Below are positions 18,700-27,279 of a stretch of DNA of 47,903 nt, one piece after another. The position numbers and the translations under genes are program-made. Within the stretch, counting starts at the first letter, position 1. Each line of letters begins with the position of its first letter. The stretch comes from Acidobacteriota bacterium (GTDB taxonomy: Bacteria > Acidobacteriota > CAIWXX01), in NCBI GenBank assembly GCA_016191015.1, contig JACPPM010000195.1, positions 1 to 47,903 of the forward strand, read 5' to 3'. The notes beneath the pieces are model-generated. The model had not been told where the DNA came from, ran no database searches, and saw only the letters and a program-made list of their open reading frames with translations.

Positions 18700-19302
18700 G
18701 AGCACAGTAACATCCGCGTGAACGAACGAATTCGCGCCCGTGAAATCCGAGTCATCGGCGCGAACGGGGAGCAGCTCGGTATCATGCTGCCGGCCGACGC
18801 CCTCAGAGTTGCCAGAGAAGCGGATCTCGATCTGGTCGAGGTCGCGCCGCAGGCGAACCCGCCTGTCTGTCGAATCCTGAACTTCGGCAAGTACAAATAC
18901 CAGCTCGATCGGAAGATGCACGAAGCTCGCAAGCATCAGCGCAATATCCAGGTGAAAGAGGTCAAGTTCAGGCCCAAGATCGACGAGCATGACTACCAGT
19001 TCAAGAAGAAGCATTGCGAGCGGTTCCTGGCGGACGGCGACAAGGTGAAGACCGTCATCATGTACCGTGGACGCGAAATGGCGCACACCGATTTTGGCCG
19101 CCACGTCCTCCAGCGGCTCCTCGACGAGCTGGCCGAGATCGCGATCATCGAGTCGCAACCGAAGCAGGAAGGACGGAACCTCTTCGCGATCATCTCACCG
19201 AAAAAGACCAAGGAGACAGTACACCATGCCAAAGTTAAAGAGCCACAGAGGAGCAAAGAAGCGGTTCCGGCTGACGGCGTCGGGAAAGATCAAGCGCGGT
19301 AA
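18697..19302 (+). CDS. infC: Translation initiation factor IF-3
   Basis: A 201-residue factor that binds the 30S subunit and checks the start codon. Beginning at AUC, the protein reads [20 protein letters not shown], matching the family's conserved start, followed by the N-domain, a lysine-rich linker (near 90-100) and the C-domain ([24 protein letters not shown]). The usual end would be near AIISPKK. Here the frame continues about 30 residues through the start of rpmI, a 77-base overlap, giving a charged tail that is probably unstructured. The AUC start predicts feedback control by IF-3 itself. Confidence 0.95.
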   Translation: MEHSNIRVNERIRAREIRVIGANGEQLGIMLPADALRVAREADLDLVEVAPQANPPVCRILNFGKYKYQLDRKMHEARKHQRNIQVKEVKFRPKIDEHDYQFKKKHCERFLADGDKVKTVIMYRGREMAHTDFGRHVLQRLLDELAEIAIIESQPKQEGRNLFAIISPKKTKETVHHAKVKEPQRSKEAVPADGVGKDQAR

Positions 19303-19423
19303 AGCCTTCAAGAACCACATCCTCACGAAGAAGGCCACCGGCCGCAAACGCAAGCTTGACATGCCCGGGTTCGTCAGCAAGGCGGACCACGAGCGCGTCA
19401 TGAAAATGCTGCCGTACGGATAG
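19226..19423 (+). CDS. rpmI: 50S ribosomal protein L35
   Basis: A 65-residue basic ribosomal protein with the family start [14 protein letters not shown] and end MLPYG. AGGAGA lies ten bases before the ATG, inside infC. The long overlap with infC makes translational coupling likely. Confidence 0.97.
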   Translation: MPKLKSHRGAKKRFRLTASGKIKRGKAFKNHILTKKATGRKRKLDMPGFVSKADHERVMKMLPYG

Positions 19424-19441
19424 ACGGGAAGGAGACCGACA

Positions 19442-19825
19442 ATGCCTAGGGTGAAGCGTGGATATAAGAGAAAGAATCAGCGTAAGAAATACCTGAAGCT
19501 GACGAAGGGGTTCTACGGCGGTAAGAGCAAGCTGTACAGGTTTGCAAAAGAGGCGAGCGAACGGGCGGGCGTATTCGCCTTCCGCGATCGCCGCACGCGT
19601 AAGCGCGAGATGCGCAGCCTCTGGATCGCGCGGATCAACGCGGCCGCACGGAAGGCCGGAATCTCCTACAACAGGCTTATCTCCGGTCTCAACAAGGCCG
19701 GCCTGCTGCTCGACCGCAAGATCCTCGCGGAAATCGCCGCCAAGGACATGCCGGCATTCGAGAAGCTGGTTGCCCGGGCAAGGGAGTTCCCGCCACGGTC
19801 GCCGCGCAAGCCCGCGGCCGCGTAA
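19442..19825 (+). CDS. rplT: 50S ribosomal protein L20
   Basis: A 127-residue protein starting MPRVKRGYKRKNQRKKYLKL. The RNA-binding N-terminal helix and the folded C-domain (FAFRDRRTRKREMR, RKILAEIAAKD) are intact. The last ten residues (Pro/Arg/Ala) extend slightly past the usual end. The gene sits 18 bases after rpmI behind GGAAGGAG. In other bacteria L20 represses this operon; no leader target is obvious here. Confidence 0.97.
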   Translation: MPRVKRGYKRKNQRKKYLKLTKGFYGGKSKLYRFAKEASERAGVFAFRDRRTRKREMRSLWIARINAAARKAGISYNRLISGLNKAGLLLDRKILAEIAAKDMPAFEKLVARAREFPPRSPRKPAAA

Positions 19826-20056
19826 ACGGGCCGTGCCGCGCCTGAGAGCCGAAGCCCTGAGCGAAGCGAAGGGGTAGAGCGACGTGCCCCTCGCAACGCA
19901 CACGCCCGTCGGGCCTGACCGTTTGGCGGATGTCTCTCTCAGACGATGCGCATCGTGACCCGGCGGGAGGCTGATTCCTCAGGCCTGGCGGTGGGCGTGT
20001 GCGAACTGCTGCTTCCGACAACTTGAAACTTGAAACCTTAGACTTGAGACTCACGG
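19826..20056. other. rplT-pheS gap with short direct repeats
   Basis: This 231-base gap has no gene. It holds a ccctgagcgaagcgaaggg hairpin-like string (19855-19873) and, just before pheS, heptad-like repeats of acttgaa (20021-20051). No clear promoter is visible. pheS may be read from the upstream operon. Confidence 0.5.
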
Positions 20057-21082
20057 ATGGATCTCACGGACATCGAAGCTCTCGAAGCCCGGTTCAACGG
20101 CGAGCTTCAGGCGTGTGCCGATGATCGTGCCCTGACTGCCCTCCACGATGCCTACCTCTCTCGCAAGCGCGGGCACATCGGGGAAATCATGCGCCAACTG
20201 CCGCAGGTTGACCCCTCGGTGCGCGGCGCGGTCGGACAGCGCGCGAATGCGCTGAAGAGGCGAGTCGAGGAGGCGATCGAGAAGCGGCGCGCCGAGCTCG
20301 CCGAGGCCGCGCAGCAGGCCATCGTCGATCTCGTCGACGTGACGCTCCCGGGCATTCGACCCCGTCGCGGCTTCATCCACCCGATCTCCCAGACCCGGCG
20401 TGAGATCTGCCGGATCTTCATGCAGATGGGCTACTCGATCGAGGACGGCCCCGAGCTCGACACCGAGTACTACAACTTCGAGGCCGCGAATATCCCCCGC
20501 GACCACCCGGCTCGCGATGCTCAGGATAGCTTCTACGTCACCGACGATCTTCTGCTCCGGACCCACACGACGCCCGTGCAGATTCACGCGATGGAACGCC
20601 GGAAGCCCCCGCTGAGGATCATCGCTCCGGGTCGCGTCTTCCGCCGCGACGCCACCGACGCCACGCACACCCCGATGTTTTTCCAGGTCGAAGGACTCGT
20701 GGTCGGAAAAGGCATCAGCTTTGCGCACCTCCGGGGCACGCTTCAGACTTTCGCTCACATGATGTTCGGCCCCGACGTGAAGCTCCGCCTGCGGCCCAGC
20801 TACTTCCCCTTCGTCGAACCCGGTGCCGAAGTGGACATCTCCTGTTTCCTCTGCAAGGGAAACGGCTGCCGGGTCTGCAAGGACTCCGGCTGGATCGAGA
20901 TCCTCGGCGCTGGAATGGTGCATCCGGCCCTCTTCGATCGCGTCGGGTACGACAGGAAAGAGGTCACGGGCTTCGCTTTCGGCATGGGCATCGACCGAAT
21001 CACTCTGTTGAAGCACGGTATCGAAGACACGCGCCTATTCTTCGAGAACGACTACCGCTTCCTCTCGCAGTTCAGGAGCTGA
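20057..21082 (+). CDS. pheS: Phenylalanine-tRNA ligase alpha subunit
   Basis: A 341-residue catalytic subunit of the alpha2-beta2 class II enzyme. It has an N-terminal coiled coil (about 1-85) and the catalytic core with the class II motifs: HPISQTRREICRIFMQMGY near 107, FRRDATDATHTPMFFQVEG near 194 and FGMGIDRITLLKHGI near 312. A CFLCKGNGCRVCK cluster near 264 is seen in many bacterial PheS. It forms an operon with pheT four bases downstream. Confidence 0.97.
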   Translation: MDLTDIEALEARFNGELQACADDRALTALHDAYLSRKRGHIGEIMRQLPQVDPSVRGAVGQRANALKRRVEEAIEKRRAELAEAAQQAIVDLVDVTLPGIRPRRGFIHPISQTRREICRIFMQMGYSIEDGPELDTEYYNFEAANIPRDHPARDAQDSFYVTDDLLLRTHTTPVQIHAMERRKPPLRIIAPGRVFRRDATDATHTPMFFQVEGLVVGKGISFAHLRGTLQTFAHMMFGPDVKLRLRPSYFPFVEPGAEVDISCFLCKGNGCRVCKDSGWIEILGAGMVHPALFDRVGYDRKEVTGFAFGMGIDRITLLKHGIEDTRLFFENDYRFLSQFRS

Positions 21083-21085
21083 GCA

Positions 21086-23065
21086 GTGAAGATCAGCTAT
21101 CTGTGGCTCCGGGATCTGGCCAAGCTACCGGCCGGCCCGCTCGAGACTGCCAAGGCCCTGACCTCCATGGGACACGCCGTCGACACGGTCTCGAAGCTCT
21201 GGGAGGATCACATCTTCGACCTCGACATCACGTCGAACCGGCCGGACTGTCTGAGCGCGATCGGGCTGGCGCGCGAGCTGGCCGCTTATTATGGCACGAA
21301 TCTGCATACGCGCCCGGCATCCCCGGTCGAAGAGGGGCAGCGGATCGAGAATCTCACTACGGTCGTAGTAGATGCTCCTGACCTCTGCCCGCGGTACTGC
21401 GCGCGGGTTCTGACGTCGGTGAAGATTGGCGAGTCCCCCGCCTGGCTGAAGTCACGCGTCGATGCCCACGGGTTCCGTTCGATCAACAACGTCGTTGACG
21501 TGACCAATTTCGTGATGCTGGAGATGGGGCACCCCGTTCACGCGTTCGACCTGGACCGACTCGGCGGGCACATGATTCGCGTGAGGAAGGCGAAGGCGGG
21601 TGAGCGCCTGAGGACGCTGGACGCTGTCGACCGTCTGCTCGACCCCGAGGTTCTCGTCATTGCCGATCAGAAGGAGCCGGTCGCGCTGGCGGGAATCATG
21701 GGGGGAGAGCTCAGCGAGATCAGCGCGGGCACGACACGGATCCTGCTCGAAAGCGCCCTGTTCGATCCGATGAATGTCCGGCGCAGCAGCAAGCGGCTGG
21801 GCCTGCGGACCGAGGCATCGGCCCGGTTTGAGAAGGGCTGCGACCCTGAGGCGCCGCCGCGGGCGGCCGATCGGGTCTGTCACCTGTTGCAGGAGATGGG
21901 GTGTGTCGTCGCGCGCGGCTACCTGGATGTGAAATCCGCCACACGGCCGCCAGCGGTCATCGACCTGAAAGTGGCCGATGTGCATGCTCTCCTCGGAGTC
22001 GAGATCGGCGCCGAGGAATGCGCGCGGTTCCTCGATCTGCTCGGCTTCACCGTCAAGCTCAACGGGGCGGAGTCACTTCAGGCACGCGTTCCCACGCACC
22101 GTGTCGACGTCAGCTCGCCGGTCGACTTGATCGAGGAGATCGCACGGTTCCACGGCTACGATCGAATCCCTGCTGCTTTGCCGCCGCTCGACTCCGAGCC
22201 CGAGCCCCTGCCGGCGCACCTGGCGCTCGAGGAGGACATCCGCGACTTCCTTGTCGGAGCCGGGCTGACCGAGGTGATCACCTACTCCTTTGTGCAGCCG
22301 CCGGCCGATCCCGCCGGCATGGTCCCCCTGAGGAACGCGATATCCGAACGCACGCACCTGCGCTCGTCGCTCGCGGCCGGGATGCGGGAAGCGGCCCTCC
22401 ACAACATCAACAATGGGCATGAGGACTTCCGGTTCTTCGAGTTGGGTCACGTCTTTCCCGCGGGGCAGCGAGAGAGTGCCGCGCTGGGGATTCTGGTCTC
22501 GGGCGGAGCGACGGCCGAGCCCACGTGGCGCGCGCCGGCGGACCGCCCCGATTTCTTTGAGGTGAAGGGCATCATCGAGGAGCTGTTCGAACGGGTTGCC
22601 GCGAAGTGGGTCGCCTTCCGCAGGAGGGACGGCACGGCGGCAGCCGAGATCTCGGCTGGAGGCGCAGCGGTGGGCTGGATCGAGCCGCTGACGATTGACG
22701 GGAGGCACCCCGCCTATCTTGCCGAAATCAATCTCGATGCACTAGCTCTGCGGATCGGTCGACGCGTGGACTACGCGCCGGTTGTGAGGTACCCGGCGAG
22801 CTGGAGGGACGTGTCGTTTCTCGTCGATGAGAGTACGGAGTATGCGAGTGTGGTGAAGGCCGTCGCAGACGCCGGCGGCAGGGAGTTGGGTTCGATCACC
22901 TTGATCGATCTCTATCGGGGGGATAAGCTCCCCGGAGGTAAGAAATCGATGACGCTCAGGCTGCGGTACCAGTCGGCAACGCGAACGCTGACGTCGGCTG
23001 AGGTTGATGAGCTGCACGCGCGGTGTGTGGAAGCGGTCGCGACGCTCGGATCTGTGAGAAGATAG
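21086..23065 (+). CDS. pheT: Phenylalanine-tRNA ligase beta subunit, short form
   Basis: A 659-residue non-catalytic subunit. Domains in order: N-terminal B1-like region (DLDITSNRPDCLSAIGLARE near 48), B3/B4 editing domain (about 85-275), B5 (about 290-370), catalytic-like domain, and C-terminal ferredoxin-fold anticodon-binding domain (about 565-659, YPASWRDVSFLVD). The EMAP/OB tRNA-binding insert that makes many bacterial PheT about 800 residues is absent: the N-terminal strands run straight into the B1 motif. The GTG start has AGGAG just upstream. Confidence 0.96.
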   Translation: MKISYLWLRDLAKLPAGPLETAKALTSMGHAVDTVSKLWEDHIFDLDITSNRPDCLSAIGLARELAAYYGTNLHTRPASPVEEGQRIENLTTVVVDAPDLCPRYCARVLTSVKIGESPAWLKSRVDAHGFRSINNVVDVTNFVMLEMGHPVHAFDLDRLGGHMIRVRKAKAGERLRTLDAVDRLLDPEVLVIADQKEPVALAGIMGGELSEISAGTTRILLESALFDPMNVRRSSKRLGLRTEASARFEKGCDPEAPPRAADRVCHLLQEMGCVVARGYLDVKSATRPPAVIDLKVADVHALLGVEIGAEECARFLDLLGFTVKLNGAESLQARVPTHRVDVSSPVDLIEEIARFHGYDRIPAALPPLDSEPEPLPAHLALEEDIRDFLVGAGLTEVITYSFVQPPADPAGMVPLRNAISERTHLRSSLAAGMREAALHNINNGHEDFRFFELGHVFPAGQRESAALGILVSGGATAEPTWRAPADRPDFFEVKGIIEELFERVAAKWVAFRRRDGTAAAEISAGGAAVGWIEPLTIDGRHPAYLAEINLDALALRIGRRVDYAPVVRYPASWRDVSFLVDESTEYASVVKAVADAGGRELGSITLIDLYRGDKLPGGKKSMTLRLRYQSATRTLTSAEVDELHARCVEAVATLGSVRR

Positions 23066-23078
23066 AGGAGGATATCTG

Positions 23079-23354
23079 ATGGAGAGTTTGCGCGTTCTCG
23101 AGGAAAAAGTGGCCGGGGCGGTCGATCTGATCGCAAAGCTTCGCGCCGAGAACGCGACGATGGCCGAGAGGCTGAAGAAAACCGAGAACGAATCGAAGCG
23201 ATTGCAGCACGATCTCGAGAAAGCTCGCACCGCCGTTGACTCGCTCACGAAGAGTGACGAGGAGGTGAAGGCTCTTCGCTCCGAGCGCGATACTGTGAAG
23301 ACGCGAGTCGAGTCGATCCTGCAGAAACTATCCGTGCTCGACGCGGAGGAATGA
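23079..23354 (+). CDS. Small coiled-coil protein (ZapB-like)
   Basis: A 91-residue protein that is almost wholly a charged heptad-patterned coiled coil (RVLEEKVAGAVDLIAKLRAE and onward). AGAGGAGG lies nine bases before the ATG. Its place directly before zapA suggests a division-ring partner like ZapB, but coiled coils do not prove homology. Confidence 0.75.
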   Translation: MESLRVLEEKVAGAVDLIAKLRAENATMAERLKKTENESKRLQHDLEKARTAVDSLTKSDEEVKALRSERDTVKTRVESILQKLSVLDAEE

Positions 23355-23406
23355 CGGATCCTCATGTCTCACGGACCCGTTGGCCCCTGGTCCCTGGACG
23401 GATCGA

Positions 23407-23694
23407 ATGGCTCAGAACGCTAGAGTAGAGATCTTCGGTCAGTCCTATACTCTGCAAGGGCAGGGGACGGAGGAGGAGATGAATGCGCTTGCCGCCTATG
23501 TCGACTCCAAGATGCGTGAAATCGCGGCGGGCTCCATGACGGTTGAAACTGCCAAGATCGCGATTCTCGCGGCCGTGCATGTAGCCCACGAGCTGTTTCT
23601 GTGCCGGGCGGAGCTCGATAGACAGAAGAGCGAGATCGAAGGCACCGCTGGAAAGCTCGGGGTCACGCTGGACCAGGCGTTGCGCCCCCGCTGA
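23407..23694 (+). CDS. zapA: Cell division protein ZapA
   Basis: A 95-residue FtsZ-binding protein. It shows the ZapA start (RVEIFGQSYTLQG), the EEEMNALAAYVDSKMREIA helix and a C-terminal coiled coil with a KIAILAAVHVAHEL segment. The ATG at 23407 is chosen over an upstream TTG because the family homology begins right after it. The 6S RNA gene follows, a common arrangement. Confidence 0.88.
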   Translation: MAQNARVEIFGQSYTLQGQGTEEEMNALAAYVDSKMREIAAGSMTVETAKIAILAAVHVAHELFLCRAELDRQKSEIEGTAGKLGVTLDQALRPR

Positions 23695-23858
23695 TCGGGA
23701 ATCCTCCGAGAGACGCGGGTCCCTGAGCGCTGCGACCCACTGTCCGCGGGCGTTGTCGGTAACGGGTACGTGGACGAGGGGCACGAAGGATGGCCGGGAA
23801 TGACCTTGTCCCGGGCGTTCTGAGATTCGGAGTAGACGCACACGGGTATGAACGTGAC

Positions 23859-23964
23859 GTCATCCTGAGGAGCCGGGCGAAGCCCGGTGACGAAGGATCT
23901 CCTCCATGGCCTACGGATCTTGCAGAAGATCCTTCGGCCCGGCTGCGCCGAGCCTCAGGATGAC
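23859..23964. repeat. REP-like element with perfect 12-base ends
   Basis: gtcatcctgagg at 23859-23870 and its exact complement cctcaggatgac at 23953-23964 bound a 106-base unit. Inside are two complementary gaaggatct / agatccttc strings. It lies in the zapA-6S RNA gap, has no ORF, and looks like a dispersed palindromic element. Confidence 0.7.
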
Positions 23965-24020
23965 ATGCTGGCTGTACTGCGGCCAAGTCTGCTCCGAATC
24001 CCAGCGGGCGTTCGAGTGGC

Positions 24021-24050
24021 TTGACAAGACCCGTCTCTTGGTTCAATCAT
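24021..24050 (+). promoter_or_regulatory. Predicted promoter of 6S RNA
   Basis: A perfect TTGACA at 24021-24026 and AATCAT at 24045-24050, 18 bases apart, place transcription start near 24057, just before the 6S closing stem. Confidence 0.5.
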
Positions 24051-24072
24051 TAGGTTGGAGGAAGAGAGTTCT

Positions 24073-24250
24073 ATCCCTGCTGTGCCCGTGATGGATTGAT
24101 GATGTTTGAGCCAACAGTCCTTTGAATGGGAGCCCGATTTTCCGTGCGGTGTGCACGCTGCGGTCATGGGGCCGCAGAAGCCTGATGTACGGATAGGGTG
24201 ACCACCTGTAAGACAGGTTCAAACGGACATCCACACGGCACAGCGGGGTC
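24073..24250 (+). ncRNA. ssrS: 6S RNA
   Basis: A roughly 180-nt regulator of sigma-70 RNA polymerase. The closing stem pairs ccctgctgtgcc (24075-24086) with ggcacagcgggg (24237-24248). The characteristic 3' half is present: a ctgcggtcatggggccgcag hairpin, then gaagcctgatgta, the cacctgtaagacaggttcaa hairpin and acggacatcc, which line up with the E. coli 6S order (GGTCC..GAGAAGCC, CACCTTGAACC, ACAGCC). Location after zapA is a common context. The 5' end could lie up to 15 bases earlier, at the promoter. Confidence 0.85.
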
Positions 24251-24352
24251 CAAAATATTCACGCCATCCGGCAAAGTACAACCCAAACCACAAAATGAAT
24301 CCGATTGCGCATAGGAAGGGAATGAGTTTTGAGGCCGGGGTAGAGGTGCACA

Positions 24353-25921
24353 TTGACCACAGAATTCATCATCGGAGTCGGCGGAGGCCTGGTGACGTGC
24401 GCGGGTGCGTACGCTGCCTGGTTTCGCAGCCGGAAAAAGATAGAGGCGCAGACGATTGGCCGGGCAGAAGAGCTGGCCAAGAGGACAGTATCGGAGGCTG
24501 AGAAAGACGCGGAACGCCTCCGCAAAGATGCGCAGGTCGAAGCGAAGGAAAAGTTCTACGCCCTCAAACAGGACTTCGATCGCCAGGCACAGGAGCGGCG
24601 CAACGAGCTGAACGGGATCGAACGCCGGCTGGCGCAGAGGGAGGAACACCTCGAGCGAAAGCTCGCCGAGGTGGATGAGCGCCTGAAGGAGCTGGCCGGG
24701 CGGGATCGGAACATCAAAGCCCGGGAGAAGACGATCGAGGATTGCGAGCGGAAGCTGAAGGGAATGATTGCGGACCAGCAGAGACAGCTCGAACAGATCG
24801 CAGGCCTGACCAGCGAAGACGCGAAAAGGGTTCTGCTCAAGAGTCTCGAATCCGATGCGCGGCGAGACGGAGCCTTGATGGTCAAGAGGATCGAGGAAGA
24901 GGCCAAGCTGAAGGCCGAGAATGACGCGAAGAAGATCGTGTGCATGGCCATTCAGAGATGCGCGGTCGACCACACGACAGAAACCACCGTCTCGGTCGTT
25001 GACCTGCCGCGCGAGGACTTGAAGGGCAGGATCATCGGCCGCGAGGGGCGCAACATCCGCGCTCTCGAGCAGGCCACCGGCGTGGATCTGATCGTCGATG
25101 ACACCCCGGAGGCCATCATCCTGTCAGGCTTCGATCCGGTCCGCCGGGAGATCGCCAAAATGGCGATCGAGAAGCTGATTTCTGACGGGCGCATCCACCC
25201 CTCGCGAATCGAGGAGGTGGTGGAGAAGGTGAAGAAGGAGCTGGACGAGAGGATGAGGCGCGAGGGGGAGAGCGTGGCGCTCGAGCTCGGCCAGGGCGAC
25301 ATCCCCCCTGAGATGCTCTACCTGCTAGGCAAGCTGAAATTCCGGACCAGCTACGGGCAGAACATGCTGCAGCACTCGAAGGAAGTGGCGTTTCTGGCCG
25401 GTTTCATGGCCACTGAGCTTGGACTGAGTCCCCGGATCGCGCTGCGTGCCGGCCTCTTTCACGACATCGGTAAGGCCGTGGATCGCGAAACCGAAGGGAC
25501 GCACACGGAGCTGTCGGTTGAGCTGTGCAGGAAGCACGGCGAGAGCAAGGAAGTGCTCGACGCCATCGAGGCCCATCACTTCGACGCTGACTTCGTGAGC
25601 CTGGAATCGATCCTGGTGCAGGTCGCCGACGCCATCTCGGCGGCACGGCCTGGAGCCCGCCGCGAGATGCTCGAAAACTACGTCAAGCGGGTGCGCAAGC
25701 TCGAAGAGATTGCGGACTCATTCGAGGGCGTCGCGAAGGCCTATGCGCTCCAGGCGGGACGCGAAGTGCGGATCATCGTCGAGAGCAACAAGATATCGGA
25801 TGAACAGTCCATCTGGCTGAGCAAGGACATCGCGAAGAAGATCCAGAGCGAGATGCAGTATCCGGGGCAGATCAAGGTGACCGTCATCCGCGAAACACGC
25901 GCGATTGATTACGCGAAGTGA
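24353..25921 (+). CDS. rny: Ribonuclease Y
   Basis: A 522-residue membrane-anchored endoribonuclease that starts mRNA decay. It has an N-terminal membrane segment (about 4-22), a long charged coiled coil (about 25-205), a KH domain (GRIIGREGRNIRALEQATGV near 223) and an HD domain with HDIGKAVDRE near 370 and AHHFDAD near 408. It starts at TTG with gaggtg upstream, about 100 bases after 6S RNA. ymdB follows, the same pairing as in Bacillus. Confidence 0.96.
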   Translation: MTTEFIIGVGGGLVTCAGAYAAWFRSRKKIEAQTIGRAEELAKRTVSEAEKDAERLRKDAQVEAKEKFYALKQDFDRQAQERRNELNGIERRLAQREEHLERKLAEVDERLKELAGRDRNIKAREKTIEDCERKLKGMIADQQRQLEQIAGLTSEDAKRVLLKSLESDARRDGALMVKRIEEEAKLKAENDAKKIVCMAIQRCAVDHTTETTVSVVDLPREDLKGRIIGREGRNIRALEQATGVDLIVDDTPEAIILSGFDPVRREIAKMAIEKLISDGRIHPSRIEEVVEKVKKELDERMRREGESVALELGQGDIPPEMLYLLGKLKFRTSYGQNMLQHSKEVAFLAGFMATELGLSPRIALRAGLFHDIGKAVDRETEGTHTELSVELCRKHGESKEVLDAIEAHHFDADFVSLESILVQVADAISAARPGARREMLENYVKRVRKLEEIADSFEGVAKAYALQAGREVRIIVESNKISDEQSIWLSKDIAKKIQSEMQYPGQIKVTVIRETRAIDYAK

Positions 25922-26035
25922 CGCGGCCCGGCGGGGTGGGCCCCGAGCCGCGCCGGAGCCGGATGCGCCGGATCCTTCGACACCGCGCTCCACTCACCCC
26001 CTCAGCACCACAATGCAGTCAATGATCGGAGCATA

Positions 26036-26821
26036 ATGAACATCCTTTTCCTGGGCGACGTGAACGGAAAGGTGGGGCGCACCATGGTGCGCTCGAACCT
26101 GAACAAGCTCATCCTCGACAACAATATCGATTTCACGATCGCCAACGTCGAGAACGCCGCGGCGGGATTCGGGATCACACCGCCGATCACGGAGGAATTC
26201 CTCTCCTGGGGGATCGACCTGCTCACCACCGGTAATCACATCTGGGACAAGAAGGAGATCATGCCGTATCTCGAGAGCCAGCCGCGGTTGCTCAGGCCCG
26301 TCAACTACCCCCCGGGCCTGAAAGGCTACGGCTGGGGAACGGCTCAGACGCGCTCCGGCGAGACGGTAGTCGTGGTGAACCTGATGGGGCGCGTCTTCAT
26401 GCCCCCGGTCGACTGCCCTTTCCAGGCGATCGATCGCCTGCTTCCGGAGCTTCAGAAGCACTCGAAGATCATCATTGTGGACATGCATGCCGAGGCGAGC
26501 TCCGAGAAGCAGGCGATGGGCGTGCATGTAGACGGTCGCGTTTCGGCCGTGGTGGGAACGCACACCCATGTGCAGACGGCCGATGAGCGCGTGCTGCCGG
26601 GCGGCACGGGCTACATCACCGACTGCGGGTTCGCCGGAGCGATCGATTCGGTCATCGGGGTGATCAAGGAGCAGGCGCTCCTGCGCTTCCTCACATCGAT
26701 GCCGACCAAGTTCGAATCCGCAACTGGCCGCGGCACAGTCCAGGGAGTCGTCATCGAGCTATCCTCGGAGACGGGCCGGTGCGCGGCGATTCGCCGTGTC
26801 CGAATCGACGAGCCGGCATAG
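26036..26821 (+). CDS. ymdB: YmdB-type metallophosphoesterase (TIGR00282)
   Basis: A 261-residue di-metal phosphodiesterase; homologues hydrolyse 2',3'-cyclic nucleotides. The metal ligands are visible: GDVNG (Asp8), NVENAAAG (Glu/Asn near 39), TTGNHIWD (Asn/His near 67), DMHAEASSEK (His near 150) and THTHVQTAD (His near 175). Family blocks YITDCGFAG and ATGRGTVQG follow. It sits downstream of rny, and the two probably act together in RNA turnover or signalling. Confidence 0.93.
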   Translation: MNILFLGDVNGKVGRTMVRSNLNKLILDNNIDFTIANVENAAAGFGITPPITEEFLSWGIDLLTTGNHIWDKKEIMPYLESQPRLLRPVNYPPGLKGYGWGTAQTRSGETVVVVNLMGRVFMPPVDCPFQAIDRLLPELQKHSKIIIVDMHAEASSEKQAMGVHVDGRVSAVVGTHTHVQTADERVLPGGTGYITDCGFAGAIDSVIGVIKEQALLRFLTSMPTKFESATGRGTVQGVVIELSSETGRCAAIRRVRIDEPA

Positions 26822-26939
26822 AATCACGCGCGGCGATATTGAGCACGCCATTCTTCCGAGGGGCGGCGGGCGAGAGAGACCCTGCGCTCAAGGGCAGGCC
26901 GAGCCCGCGGGCCCGGCCCATCGGGGATACGCTCAAAGC

Positions 26940-27279
26940 TCCCCTCGCCTTCACGCCTTTGCACCGGCATGAGCTGCGCAACGCCTTTCGGCTCGCCGTG
27001 TTTCGGAAGGTTCTGACCGTGAAGCGCTGCCGAGCCGTGCTCGAGGAAATCGAAATCGATACGAAGACTGGCGCGCTTCTCGAAACTCCCGTTTCATGGG
27101 CGGAAGTGTACACGGAGGCGGAGACTCTCAGCGCGGCCCGTACGGAAAGGCTTGGAACAGGGGCTTTTGACGTGTTGCACGTAGCTGCGGCCGCCGCACT
27201 CGGGGTCAAGCACTTCTACACCTTCGACGCCCGTCAGAAGGCCCTTGCTGTGAAAGCCGGGATGAAGGTCAAGCCGTAG
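26940..27279 (+). pseudogene. Truncated PIN-domain (VapC-like) toxin remnant
   Basis: From about 26940 the frame encodes only the C-terminal half of a PIN ribonuclease: TPLHRHELRNAF, an AEVYTEAETLSAA helix, LGTGAFDVLHVAAA with the third acidic residue, and HFYTFDARQKALA. The N-terminal strand with the first catalytic Asp is missing. Upstream codons in this frame run into ymdB sequence and low-quality peptide. No antitoxin gene is adjacent. It is probably the debris of a toxin-antitoxin locus. Confidence 0.7.

Noticed and set aside
18718-18720. GTG as the infC start
   Set aside because: There is no ribosome site at this distance and it would remove the conserved N-terminal residues.
16972-19158. 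728-codon minus-strand frame opposite thrS and infC
   Set aside because: The plus strand encodes two unmistakable conserved proteins; the opposite frame is a GC-codon artefact.
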